Assembly: GCA_045538875.1 (NCBI GenBank)
Contig: JAZQEG010000010.1
Coordinates: 124,001 to 188,000 of the forward strand
Direction of reading: 5' to 3'
DNA length: 64,000 nucleotides
Source: RGIG4708 sp045538875
Lineage (GTDB): Bacteria; Bacillota; Clostridia; UMGS1810
Part shown: positions 24,749 to 32,921 of the stretch, in pieces
Layout: the number at the start of each line of letters is the position of its first letter
Numbering within the stretch: position 1 is the stretch's first letter
The notes under the pieces: model-generated
What the model was told of the DNA's origin: nothing
Databases searched by the model: none
Seen by the model: only the letters and a program-made list of their open reading frames with translations
Translations under genes and position numbers: made by a program

Positions 24749-24773
24749 TGTCCGTAAATACCTTGTTTACGGA
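24749..24773 (-). repeat. Right 25-bp inverted repeat of the candidate inverton
   Basis: An exact reverse complement of 23418-23442: arms TCCGTAAA and TTTACGGA around the 7-base core TACCTTG read on the plus strand. Confidence 0.85.
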
Positions 24774-24942
24774 CAAATGGTAAATAAAGCAAGATATAAT
24801 TGATGCTGTATTAGTGTTATTATGTGTTTTTGACGGTGAATTTATTAACTTTAGAAAGGATTTTTGAAATGTTTGACACCTCGTAGAATACAATAAGCCA
24901 TTAAATTAAATGAAATAATAATTTATGAAAGGAATTAAATAT

Positions 24943-27900
24943 ATGAAAAGATTATTGACTTTAATTTTGACATTTTGCATAATGATAAATTTGTTTGTTT
25001 TGCCCATTTCGGTTAGTGCGAATACTTTATCTTTTGCGGGTGAAAACTATGAAACATACTATTATTCAATTACCAATGGAGAAGTAACCATAGAAAGAAT
25101 ACATACAAAGAATGATGCTTTTACCGGAGCTACAAGAGTATTAAATATACCAGAAAAAATAGATGGTTATCCAGTAACAAAAATTATTGCTACCGAGGAA
25201 TCCAATGCAAATGCAGCAAATATCATAACAAAGATATGTTTACCCAAAACTATTTCTTCAATTAGGGGAACCGCTTTTGAAAGTTTAACTGCACTTCAAG
25301 AGATTATTTATAATGGAACAAAAACACAATGGCAAATGATAAATATAACTAACTTTTTTGAATCTGAAAGTTACCCGATAGGTTATCTTGATACATACTA
25401 TGTTCCTTGGGCAGACTTTGAAGCATGGAAGAGTAGCATAAGCGATGTTACAATTACTTTTAATAACACCAATAATGATTCGGAAGCAAAAAACACTTGT
25501 GGAATTAATTTAACATGGGTACTTGAAAACGGAGTACTTACAATCAACGGTACAGGTGCGATGACAAATTGGAATAATGCAACTTCTGATAATCCCCCGT
25601 GGTATGATTTGCGAAATAATATTAAATCAATAGTAATTAATGAAGGTGCTTCAACTATAGGTGATAACGCATTTGCTGATTGTAGCAATCTCGAAAACAT
25701 TTCCATTCCAAATAGCATAGTAAGCATAGGAACATTAGCGTTTTGGAAGTGTACTAAATTAGAACATGTTGATTTGTATAATAATATAACAAATATTGGT
25801 TCTTGGGCTTTTCAAGATTGTGATAGTTTGACTGAAGTGACTATCCCCAATGCCTTAACAGTCATATCAAAATCAACGTTTGTAAATTGTGATAATTTGA
25901 CAAAGATAACAATATCTAAAAATGTAGATGAAATAAAAGATTTTGCTTTTGATGGCTGTACTAATTTAACGGACATATATTATGGTGGAAGTGCACAGGA
26001 TTGGAAGGATATCATATTTGGTTCATATGACAACTATTTTTCGAATGCAACGATTCATTATGCTGATGCGGACGGAGATAATCTCCCACCAATAGAACCT
26101 CCTGCGTCTGAATACAAAGAACCAAGTTATTCAAGCGGAGAGTTTAATTTCGCTTCTGGCAGTACGAAAAAAGCAGAATTTTTCTACTCTGATAGTTTTT
26201 TTGATCAAAGTTCATATATCTATGACCATAGTTTAGCAAAAATGTCTATACGCTTCGCACTTTCTGCTTTTGCCAAAAAAAGCAAAAATAACGAACATAT
26301 AGATTATTCTAAACAGTATATTAATGCATACAACCTTCTTGACGAATGTGATTTTAAGAATATAGACTGGAATACAGATTACGAAGAACAACCATGGGTT
26401 AATGGCATCGGTGTCATTGCCGGAAGCAAAAAAATAGCTTATGGCAATGGTGACTATACACTTATTGCTGTTGCTCTTAGAGGTGGAGGTTATGAAGCAG
26501 AATGGGGCGGTAACTTTAATGTAGGTGATAGCGAATATCATGAAGGGTTTAAAACTGCGAGCAGTTTTGCTGTTCAGTTTATACAGGATTATATTGAAGA
26601 ATATGAAATAAAAGGTAATGTAAAATTGTGGATTACAGGGTTTAGCCGTGCAGCAGCAACAACAAATCTTACTGCTGCGTATTTCGATGAACATCCAGAA
26701 TGGTTACATGATGATGTAACATTGACACGAGATAATCTATATGCGTATTGTTTTGAAACTCCGGCAGGTGTGGTAGAACCAGACAATGAAAACGAAATTT
26801 TTGACAACATATTTAGTATAGTTAATCAGCATGATCCCGTGCCGATGGTTGCTATGCGTAAGTGGGGTTTTGACAGATACGGTATTACGAAATATCTTCC
26901 TGCTGCACAAACCAACAATAATTATAATGAATTACGAGATAAAATGATACCGTTGTATAAAAAATATAGAGGTGGAGATGCATCCTATACAATAGATGAA
27001 TTTTCAAAATATTCATATGCAAGTACTATAACAGGTATTAATGATTTATACAATGGACAAGGTGTTTATCTTGAGAAAACAATAGATAAACTAGCAAATT
27101 CAATTGGAAGTACAATAAATTATAAGAACAACTATCAAGATGCCTTTGTATATATTGGCGAAGAGCTTATAGGATACAAAAACACAAATGATTTTGTAGA
27201 TCGTCTTTTGTTGGAACTCTCTACAAGAGCGGCCATAAAGGAATCTTTCTACCTTACAGGTGATGTTTTGATATCGGATAGATACATTATAAAGAAATCT
27301 TTGGAATCCACATTTGAATATACTGGTATTTCTATAAACGAAGAAACCATTGATGTGTTATTAGATCTAATCATAGATTTGGGATTTGATGATTTTATTA
27401 CAATATTAAAGAATATAGGGAATTTTGGTCAAGCCCATCATCCGGAATTATGTATGGCATGGATGGATGCAATAGATGAATCGGATTTTTCTAATGATAG
27501 ATTAAGAACATTGTATTTAAATTGTCCAGTTGATGTAGAAATTTATGATAGTAATGATGCATTAGTTGCAGCTATATACAATAATGTTCCTCAAAAAATA
27601 ACAGGAAGCACGGTAATAGCATATTTGGACGAAAATGAACAAAAAATTATTCATTTGCCAACGGATGAAGAATATAGAATTGAAGTAACTGTGACAGATG
27701 ATGGTGAGGTTACATATTCTGTTCAAGAATATAATGCCAATACGAAAGAAACAAGAGTAATCAATTATAATAATATGAATGTGTCTACAAATGATACTAT
27801 GACCGGGACGGTAGAAAATCTTACATTAGTTGAAAATGCAACATATGCACTTGCTTCAAACACTGCAACAATTAGCGAGGCAGAAATTATAGAGAATGCA

Positions 27901-28935
27901 CAGCAGCTTTCGCTAACTGTTAATTGTGATGGAAACGGAAATGTATTAGGTGGAGGTCATTTTTACAAGGGTGAATTTGCAAAAGTCGTAGCAACGCCTT
28001 TTGCCGGAGAAGAATTTTTAGGCTGGTATAATGGTGATGTTCTTATTTCAAGCGACTTGGAATATCGTTTTTCTGTTGAAAGCGACATTATTTTGACTGC
28101 CAAATTTACAAATCAAACATGTGAAGTGATCTATATTGATAATGATAGTGTCATCAATATAGAAAGAATTAACAAAGGAATGACAGTGTCGTTGCCTGAA
28201 GCACCTTCCAAAACAGGTTACATTTTTTCCGGATATTATGCTGATATAAATTACACAAATCTTATTGATGAAAGCACCATATTCGAAGATGATACTTTCG
28301 TATATCTAAAATATACAAAAAAATCATCAGGTGGCGGCGGAACATCATCATATACTATCAAGTTTGAAACAAACGGTGGAAACAAAGTTTCAAATAAGAG
28401 TGTAAGAAGAAATAACACTCTTACAGAACCCACAGTTCCTACTAAAGATGGTTTCACATTTGAGGGTTGGTATACCGATAAAGAGTTGACCAAAGCGTAT
28501 GATTTCTCTACAAAAGTAACAAAAGGTTTTACATTATATGCAAAATGGGAAGATATAAAGAAATCGCAGATAATTTTAACAATTGGTGATAAAGAGGCTC
28601 TTGTTTTTGGAGAAACAAAAGAAAATGATGTTGCTCCAAAAATTGTAAATGACAGAACTATGTTGCCTATAAGATTTATTGCTGAAGCTCTTGGAGCAGA
28701 AGTAATTTGGACAGAAACAGAGCCTAACAAGATTTTAATTAAAAAAGAAAATATTGAGATTATTATCAATATCGGAAGTGATACCACACTTGTTAATGGT
28801 AAAAAGGTAGAATTGGATAGCCCAACGTTTATAGAAAATGACAGAACATACTTGCCATTAAGATTTATTTCTGAAAATCTCGGGGCAAAGGTTGAATGGG
28901 TAGAAGATAATCAGCAAGTTATTATTACAAAATAA
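24943..28935 (+). CDS. Large secreted BspA-like leucine-rich repeat protein with a lipase-like domain
   Basis: The 1330-aa protein has a signal peptide (1-26, ending SVSA), then LRR_5/BspA-type repeats (about 30-350; ADCSNLENISIPNSIVSIG and similar). A lipase-like alpha/beta-hydrolase region follows (about 400-870), with WITGFSRAAATTNL placing a nucleophile at Ser568. Bacterial repeat and InlB B-type modules (about 990-1205; EEFLGWYNG, GFTFEGWYTDKELTKAYDF) come next, and a copper-amine-oxidase N-like domain ends it (about 1208-1330; VNDRTMLPIRFIAEALGAEV). No sortase motif or membrane anchor is seen. The start at 24943 has AAAGGA 9 bases upstream. BspA-type proteins often bind host or bacterial surfaces. 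It follows the candidate inverton, so expression may be phase variable. Confidence 0.85.
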   Translation: MKRLLTLILTFCIMINLFVLPISVSANTLSFAGENYETYYYSITNGEVTIERIHTKNDAFTGATRVLNIPEKIDGYPVTKIIATEESNANAANIITKICLPKTISSIRGTAFESLTALQEIIYNGTKTQWQMINITNFFESESYPIGYLDTYYVPWADFEAWKSSISDVTITFNNTNNDSEAKNTCGINLTWVLENGVLTINGTGAMTNWNNATSDNPPWYDLRNNIKSIVINEGASTIGDNAFADCSNLENISIPNSIVSIGTLAFWKCTKLEHVDLYNNITNIGSWAFQDCDSLTEVTIPNALTVISKSTFVNCDNLTKITISKNVDEIKDFAFDGCTNLTDIYYGGSAQDWKDIIFGSYDNYFSNATIHYADADGDNLPPIEPPASEYKEPSYSSGEFNFASGSTKKAEFFYSDSFFDQSSYIYDHSLAKMSIRFALSAFAKKSKNNEHIDYSKQYINAYNLLDECDFKNIDWNTDYEEQPWVNGIGVIAGSKKIAYGNGDYTLIAVALRGGGYEAEWGGNFNVGDSEYHEGFKTASSFAVQFIQDYIEEYEIKGNVKLWITGFSRAAATTNLTAAYFDEHPEWLHDDVTLTRDNLYAYCFETPAGVVEPDNENEIFDNIFSIVNQHDPVPMVAMRKWGFDRYGITKYLPAAQTNNNYNELRDKMIPLYKKYRGGDASYTIDEFSKYSYASTITGINDLYNGQGVYLEKTIDKLANSIGSTINYKNNYQDAFVYIGEELIGYKNTNDFVDRLLLELSTRAAIKESFYLTGDVLISDRYIIKKSLESTFEYTGISINEETIDVLLDLIIDLGFDDFITILKNIGNFGQAHHPELCMAWMDAIDESDFSNDRLRTLYLNCPVDVEIYDSNDALVAAIYNNVPQKITGSTVIAYLDENEQKIIHLPTDEEYRIEVTVTDDGEVTYSVQEYNANTKETRVINYNNMNVSTNDTMTGTVENLTLVENATYALASNTATISEAEIIENAQQLSLTVNCDGNGNVLGGGHFYKGEFAKVVATPFAGEEFLGWYNGDVLISSDLEYRFSVESDIILTAKFTNQTCEVIYIDNDSVINIERINKGMTVSLPEAPSKTGYIFSGYYADINYTNLIDESTIFEDDTFVYLKYTKKSSGGGGTSSYTIKFETNGGNKVSNKSVRRNNTLTEPTVPTKDGFTFEGWYTDKELTKAYDFSTKVTKGFTLYAKWEDIKKSQIILTIGDKEALVFGETKENDVAPKIVNDRTMLPIRFIAEALGAEVIWTETEPNKILIKKENIEIIINIGSDTTLVNGKKVELDSPTFIENDRTYLPLRFISENLGAKVEWVEDNQQVIITK

Positions 28936-28953
28936 AAATCTAATTATTGAAAG

Positions 28954-28985
28954 AGGATTAAGCTAAATCACAGCTTAGTCCTTTT
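28954..28985 (+). terminator. Terminator after the secreted protein
   Basis: Stem AGGATTAAGCT with AGCTTAGTCCT (one G-T pair), followed by TTTTTCTTTT, 18 bases past the stop. Confidence 0.8.
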
Positions 28986-28993
28986 TCTTTTGC

Positions 28994-29020
28994 TCAATTT
29001 TCGGTCAAATCGTACTCAAT
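28994..29020 (+). repeat. Triple 11-bp iterons, site 2 (upstream of parM)
   Basis: TCAAT, TCAAA and TCAAT start at 28994, 29005 and 29016. As at site 1, a TTG-type hexamer (TTGTTG) begins exactly 10 bases after the start of the third copy. Confidence 0.72.
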
Positions 29021-29165
29021 GAGTTTTGTTGCCCATTCTGATACTCTAAAAGCACAGAAAATTGGTACAGCGGAAATACCATTTTCTGAATATTTAAAGC
29101 CGCAGGAGGATAACGCATTATGAACACTTTTAGAAACAGAATACGGAGAAAGGAGAGCAAAGGTT

Positions 29166-30089
29166 ATGAAAGAGTTTAACGGAGTAAAAATTATTGGCAT
29201 AGACCACGGGTACGGCAATATTAAAAGCAGTTGCACCGTTACACCTACAGGGCTTTTCAAGTATGAAACCGAGCCTGTCTTTTCAGGGAACATTCTTGAA
29301 TACAACGGTACATATTACCGTGTAGGCGAAGGTCATAAGGAATTTATTGCCGACAAATCAACAGATGATGAATATTACATTTTTACCCTTATGGCTATTG
29401 CAAGAGAATTAAGCCGTGTGGGTATCACCTCTGCCGATGTGCATATTGCTGCCGGACTTCCTTTAACTTGGGTACGCTCACAGCGAGAGGAATTTCGCAA
29501 ATATCTTATGCAGAAAGACGAGGTTGCTTTCCGTTTTAACGGCAAGCAATACCACATCCGTATTGTCGGGAGCAGTATATTTCCGCAAGGTTATCCGGCA
29601 ATAGTAGAAAAAATATCACAGTTTACAGGCACAAACATTCTTGCTGACATTGGCAACGGTACAATGAATATTATGTATATCAACAACAAAAAGCCGATTG
29701 AAAGTAAGTGCTGGACGGAGAAGCTCGGCGTTAATCAATGTATGATTGCCGCTAAAAACAGCATTATGGATAAGTTCGGAGTAAAGATTGAGGATTCTGT
29801 TGTGGAACAGTATTTACGATTTAAAAAAGCAGATATAAGCAAGGAATATCTTGACTGTCTGAACAGCGTTGCGACAGAATATACGGAACAAATCTTTTCA
29901 GCACTACGAAGATATGAATATAATTCCGGCTTGATGAGGCTGTATATTATCGGCGGTGGCGGTTGTCTTGTTGAAAACTTTGGTAAGTATGACAAGGACA
30001 GAGTAACCGTCATAAGCGATATATGTGCAACGGCAAAGGGGTATGAATATCTTGCGTACAACAAGCTACGAAAGGAGCAGAGTAGATGA
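29166..30089 (+). CDS. parM: ParM/StbA-type actin-like segregation ATPase
   Basis: A 307-aa actin-fold ATPase. The phosphate-1 motif is IIGIDHGYGNIKS (about 9-21), the phosphate-2 motif ILADIGNGTMNIM (about 158-170), and the adenosine motif YIIGGGGCLVENF (about 260-272). GLPLTW and KLGVNQCM also match clostridial StbA/ParM. Such filaments push sister plasmids apart when bound to a ParR-centromere complex. It is translationally coupled to the next gene (4-base ATGA overlap). Its presence suggests that the excised circle is actively kept, at least briefly. GGAG lies upstream of the ATG. Confidence 0.88.
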   Translation: MKEFNGVKIIGIDHGYGNIKSSCTVTPTGLFKYETEPVFSGNILEYNGTYYRVGEGHKEFIADKSTDDEYYIFTLMAIARELSRVGITSADVHIAAGLPLTWVRSQREEFRKYLMQKDEVAFRFNGKQYHIRIVGSSIFPQGYPAIVEKISQFTGTNILADIGNGTMNIMYINNKKPIESKCWTEKLGVNQCMIAAKNSIMDKFGVKIEDSVVEQYLRFKKADISKEYLDCLNSVATEYTEQIFSALRRYEYNSGLMRLYIIGGGGCLVENFGKYDKDRVTVISDICATAKGYEYLAYNKLRKEQSR

Positions 30090-30481
30090 AAGACAATATT
30101 ATTTGCACAAATATCCGCTTTAATCTTGATAATGCCCTACACCAAAAGGCTTGGGAATATCTACAAACAATGGATAAGTCACAGTTTAGGTCATACACTC
30201 ACGCAACGGCACTTTCGATTACGGAAATGTTTGACCGCTTTTACAAGCTACAAGCTGATCCTTATCTTGAAACCCGTCAGCGAGAGGAACAATTTGTGTC
30301 ACAAATTGTTGAATCCGTTGAAAAAGCATTGAATGAGGCTTTACCGAGTTTTCTTCTTTCGTGTATTGCGAGCTTTGCCAATCTGCAAATATCTCCGAAT
30401 ATTGCTCAGCATCCCATATCAAGTAGTGAAAGTAATACCGAAAACGAAGAAATTGACTGGGATTTTATCGGCAAAAGCTAA
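30086..30481 (+). CDS. ParR-like partner of ParM
   Basis: A 131-aa protein whose start overlaps the parM stop by 4 bases. The N-terminal third (ICTNIRFNLDNALHQKAWEYLQTMD) looks like a ribbon-helix-helix DNA-binding fold with one strand and two helices, as in ParR. A helical middle (REEQFVSQIVESVEKALNEALPSFLL) and an acidic tail ending EEIDWDFIGKS that could contact the ParM filament follow. ParR proteins are poorly conserved, so the assignment rests on fold, size and coupling to parM. The palindrome-rich DNA just downstream could be its centromere. Confidence 0.68.
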   Translation: MKDNIICTNIRFNLDNALHQKAWEYLQTMDKSQFRSYTHATALSITEMFDRFYKLQADPYLETRQREEQFVSQIVESVEKALNEALPSFLLSCIASFANLQISPNIAQHPISSSESNTENEEIDWDFIGKS

Positions 30482-30483
30482 TG

Positions 30484-31053
30484 TTGGTATTGAAAATGCA
30501 ATTTTCAATATCATAAATAAAAGCTGTAATTATGCCTTAATCGGCATAATACCAAATATAATTGATATTCGTACCTTATCGGTACAGAAATCAATTATAT
30601 TTAATACCGTAATTGCAAAATATATATTTTGCAATTACGAAAGGCTTTCGGGCAAACTGCCCTACAGCCTTTGTACGCACCGCTTGGGTGCGTGTGCCTA
30701 TGCGTTCCGCTTACGCTTTGTGCTATGTTCCGACAACATTTCGGAACGCACAGGCACTTAATGCCCTTTATCTCCGCTACTAAGTGAAGCATTATTATCA
30801 ACTAACGGCAATAACAACTCTTCCCTTATCCGCTATGCTAAAGGGCATAGGCAGGTAGTGCAAGTGGATAGACACTTGCAACCTGTTCAGGGGGAAATCC
30901 CCCTAAATACCCCCTTATGCGGTAACGCAAAGTCAATGTTAAGCTTCCGCTTAACATCAGACCTTGCATTACCTACACAATAATTTGAAATATCCGTATC
31001 AAATTATTGTGGTGCAAGTCCGTTATGCCTTGCACACTTTCGCACGGCGAAAG
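30484..31053 (+). other. Palindrome-rich intergenic region: candidate oriT and/or centromere
   Basis: No gene is seen in these 570 bases, which hold a run of inverted repeats. They include TATTGAAAA/TTTTCAATA, TTATGCC/GGCATAA and AATATAATTGAT with its complement around a CGTACC/GGTAC stem. A 30-bp perfect palindrome (30609-30638), CGCACC/GGGTGCG and GTTCCGA/TCGGAAC follow. Then come GGGGGA/TCCCCC, TGTTAAGC/GCTTAACA, ACAATAATTTGA/TCAAATTATTGT, GTGCAAG/CTTGCAC and CTTTCG/CGAAAG. The last four crowd the 120 bases before mobC, the normal place of an oriT for a MobC/relaxase pair. The left group may be the ParR centromere or a replication origin. The nick site cannot be named. Confidence 0.6.
30609..30638. 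repeat. Perfect 30-bp palindrome
   Basis: GTAATTGCAAAATAT followed directly by its reverse complement, with no loop. There is no T-run after it, so it is not a typical terminator; it may be a protein-binding or cruciform site. Confidence 0.85.
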
Positions 31054-31064
31054 GAGGCGAATTT

Positions 31065-31445
31065 ATGAATCGCAAGCGAAATCATCAATTCTCCCTACGC
31101 TTGTCCGACAGCGAACAAGCGTTATGGGATAAAAAACAGACTGCAAGCGGTCTTAATAAAACTGAATTTTTTATCCGCATATTGAAAAACTCTGTTATAA
31201 AAATATACCGCTTTGACGAAAGTATAAAAGAACTGATTAAGGAATTACGCAGAATAGGCGTAAATCTTAATCAGGCGGCACATCTTTTAAACAGCGGTTT
31301 TCCCTTTGAAGCGAATCAGGAAATTCGCAATATGAACGGCGAATATTCCGAAGTTATGGAGAAAATCAAAAATTTTCTTGAAAAGCCTTTGATAAACGCA
31401 ACCATTATTGACAAGACGGACGGTGACGATAATGCCGTTCGGTAA
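31065..31445 (+). CDS. mobC: Mobilisation accessory protein MobC
   Basis: A 126-aa relaxosome protein. The N-terminus HQFSLRLSDSEQALWDKKQTASGLNKTEFF is a ribbon-helix-helix DNA-binding domain. It is followed by the MobC family core IKELIKELRRIGVNLNQAAHLLNSG. MobC proteins bind oriT and help the relaxase melt the nick region. AAAGGAGG sits before the ATG and forms part of a small CTTTCG/CGAAAG hairpin. Its 3' end overlaps the relaxase start by 14 bases, so translation is coupled. Confidence 0.9.
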   Translation: MNRKRNHQFSLRLSDSEQALWDKKQTASGLNKTEFFIRILKNSVIKIYRFDESIKELIKELRRIGVNLNQAAHLLNSGFPFEANQEIRNMNGEYSEVMEKIKNFLEKPLINATIIDKTDGDDNAVR

Positions 31446-32607
31446 TGTCAATGTTAAGTATCAGCCGTGTAAATCTGTAGGGCAGCTCAAATCGGCAATA
31501 AACTATATGCTTGGCATACAACCGGAGCAGATACGAAGCGGTGTAGTTAAAACACAAGACCATTTGTATTCTGCTCTTGGCTGTAACCGTGACAATTTTG
31601 CAAACAGCATACTTGTCACAAGAAAGCTAAATGGCAGAAGCTACAGCAGAATGAAAGAGAATAACATAATTGCTCACAAGTTAAGTATATCTTTTCACCA
31701 CGAGGACAACGAAAAACTGACTTATGAATTGGCATATAAAATTGCAGAAGAATTTGCAAATGAATTTATGTATTCCAAAGGGTATGAGGTTTTATTTGCG
31801 GTACATACAGACACAGACCACGCCCATGTTCATTTTGTTGTAAGCAACTGCAATGTCGATACGGGCAAGAGCTACAGACGAAACAAAAAGATGTTATATG
31901 ATATGTCGGTATATTTCGGAAAGCAATGTCTGGAACACGGCTTGACACACTCTGTCCGTGATGAGTTTTACAATCACGACCTTGACAGGTCAAGGGATAA
32001 TTTAACCTTTGCGGAATATCAAATGCGTAAAAAAGGCAAAGAAAGCTTTAAGGACGAATTGCGAGAGGTTATTCAGGTAGAAATAGCGGATAAAGCAAAC
32101 AAGACCTTTGATGATGTTATGGCTGCTCTATGGCGGCACTATAATGTTGAAACAAGGGTTAAAGGAAACACAGTATCATACAGACACCCCGAATACAAGG
32201 ACAAAAACGGAAATCTTGTATCTGTCAGGGGTAGTAAATTGGGTGATTTATACACCCGGAAAGGAATAGAATATGAGCTTACAAAGAAACTCACAAGACA
32301 ATATGAGCAATCAGACGAAACCGAGCGTTCGGGAGAAATTACGGACACCGCAGGAGAAAATAGACACCCGTATGGAAATATTGGAAAGCCTGTGGCAGAA
32401 GCTACAGACCTTGCGAGAGGACAACTTGACCGAAGCGGAAAACAAGCTACAGCTAACGGCATATCTGACAATAGCAGAGGAAATGTTCAAAGCTCTGATG
32501 ACTTTTACGAACGCTATAGAAAGCGACATCAAAAGTCTAAAGGAAGAACAAATGAAGCTGTTAAACCTGCAAAAAGAGTACATCAAAACGAGTGGGAACG
32601 AGATTGA
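31432..32607 (+). CDS. mobA: Relaxase (MOBP-type mobilisation nuclease)
   Basis: A 391-aa relaxase that nicks oriT and stays covalently bound to the transferred strand. The N-terminal domain has INYMLG and the metal-binding histidine cluster VHTDTDHAHVHFVV (H-x-D-x-x-H-x-H-x-H form), which defines the PF03432 relaxase fold; tyrosines in the first 60 residues could be the nucleophile. The C-terminal third is polar and low in complexity. ATG 31432 is chosen over TTG 31408. Its last 335 bases also encode, in another frame, the start of the next gene. No coupling protein (VirD4) is present. Confidence 0.88.
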   Translation: MPFGNVNVKYQPCKSVGQLKSAINYMLGIQPEQIRSGVVKTQDHLYSALGCNRDNFANSILVTRKLNGRSYSRMKENNIIAHKLSISFHHEDNEKLTYELAYKIAEEFANEFMYSKGYEVLFAVHTDTDHAHVHFVVSNCNVDTGKSYRRNKKMLYDMSVYFGKQCLEHGLTHSVRDEFYNHDLDRSRDNLTFAEYQMRKKGKESFKDELREVIQVEIADKANKTFDDVMAALWRHYNVETRVKGNTVSYRHPEYKDKNGNLVSVRGSKLGDLYTRKGIEYELTKKLTRQYEQSDETERSGEITDTAGENRHPYGNIGKPVAEATDLARGQLDRSGKQATANGISDNSRGNVQSSDDFYERYRKRHQKSKGRTNEAVKPAKRVHQNEWERD

Positions 32608-32869
32608 TAAACTTGTTTATAAGACCTATGATGATGTAAAAGAAAAATATGCTGTTCTCATTGAAAAAGCCTTGAAAGAAGCAACCGACAACCACAACCG
32701 CAGCATGAAGGCATTGGAGCGTGTTGCTGATAAATGCACCGAAACCGCAAAGAAAGCACAGGAGAACAATGCTAAGCTGTGTCGAGTGGATAATTTTTGG
32801 AAGTTTCTCAATTTTACAGCACCGATATATGTTATAGCGGATATTGTAATACGGCTGATTTTTAGGTAA
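32273..32869 (+). CDS. MobB-like coiled-coil membrane protein, overlapping the relaxase gene out of frame
   Basis: A 198-aa product. Residues about 25-165 are charged and helical with coiled-coil spacing (ESLWQKLQTLREDNLTEAENKLQL; IEKALKEATDNHNRSMKALERVADK), and the C-terminus has one hydrophobic segment (FLNFTAPIYVIADIVIRLIF). The ATG at 32273 has AAAGGA 8 bases upstream and the frame stays open through 335 bases of relaxase coding sequence, then for 262 bases beyond. In ColE1-type plasmids mobB is similarly nested in mobA and encodes a membrane-linked relaxosome helper, so the same role is inferred. No sequence relation to MobB is claimed. Confidence 0.8.
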   Translation: MSLQRNSQDNMSNQTKPSVREKLRTPQEKIDTRMEILESLWQKLQTLREDNLTEAENKLQLTAYLTIAEEMFKALMTFTNAIESDIKSLKEEQMKLLNLQKEYIKTSGNEIDKLVYKTYDDVKEKYAVLIEKALKEATDNHNRSMKALERVADKCTETAKKAQENNAKLCRVDNFWKFLNFTAPIYVIADIVIRLIFR

Positions 32870-32876
32870 AATTTCA

Positions 32877-32907
32877 AAAGCCCTGCACAAGCGATGTGCA
32901 GGGCTTT
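32877..32907. terminator. Bidirectional terminator after the mobilisation genes
   Basis: A perfect 13-bp stem AAAGCCCTGCACA with its complement and a 5-base loop. It separates the mobilisation operon from the convergent cargo operon. Confidence 0.85.
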
Positions 32908-32921
32908 ATGTTACAACCTTT

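Larger units (their letters stand above)
23418..24773. other. Candidate invertible segment (inverton) carrying its own recombinase
   Basis: This 1356-bp segment is bounded by perfect inverted crossover-like sites and contains a tyrosine recombinase gene plus an extended -10 promoter pointing out through the left end. Inversion would carry that promoter to about 24673-24678, facing the secreted-protein gene at 24943, and would detach the recombinase from its outside promoter at 23368. The present orientation would then be surface protein low and recombinase on. The 23213-23628 gap contains only the terminator, iterons, promoter and sites described here; I see no gene in it. Confidence 0.65.

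Noticed and set aside
24795..24800. A strong fixed promoter for the large secreted protein
   Set aside because: TATAAT is present, but the best upstream hexamer at acceptable spacing is poor (CGGACA at 19 bases), so I cannot call it with confidence; weak basal expression remains possible.
28994..29305. A minus-strand gene of about 100 aa upstream of parM
   Set aside because: It is antisense to the start of parM and to the iterons, with no ribosome site or recognised domain.
30609..30638. The 30-bp palindrome as a transcription terminator
   Set aside because: It has no loop and no T-run after it on either strand.
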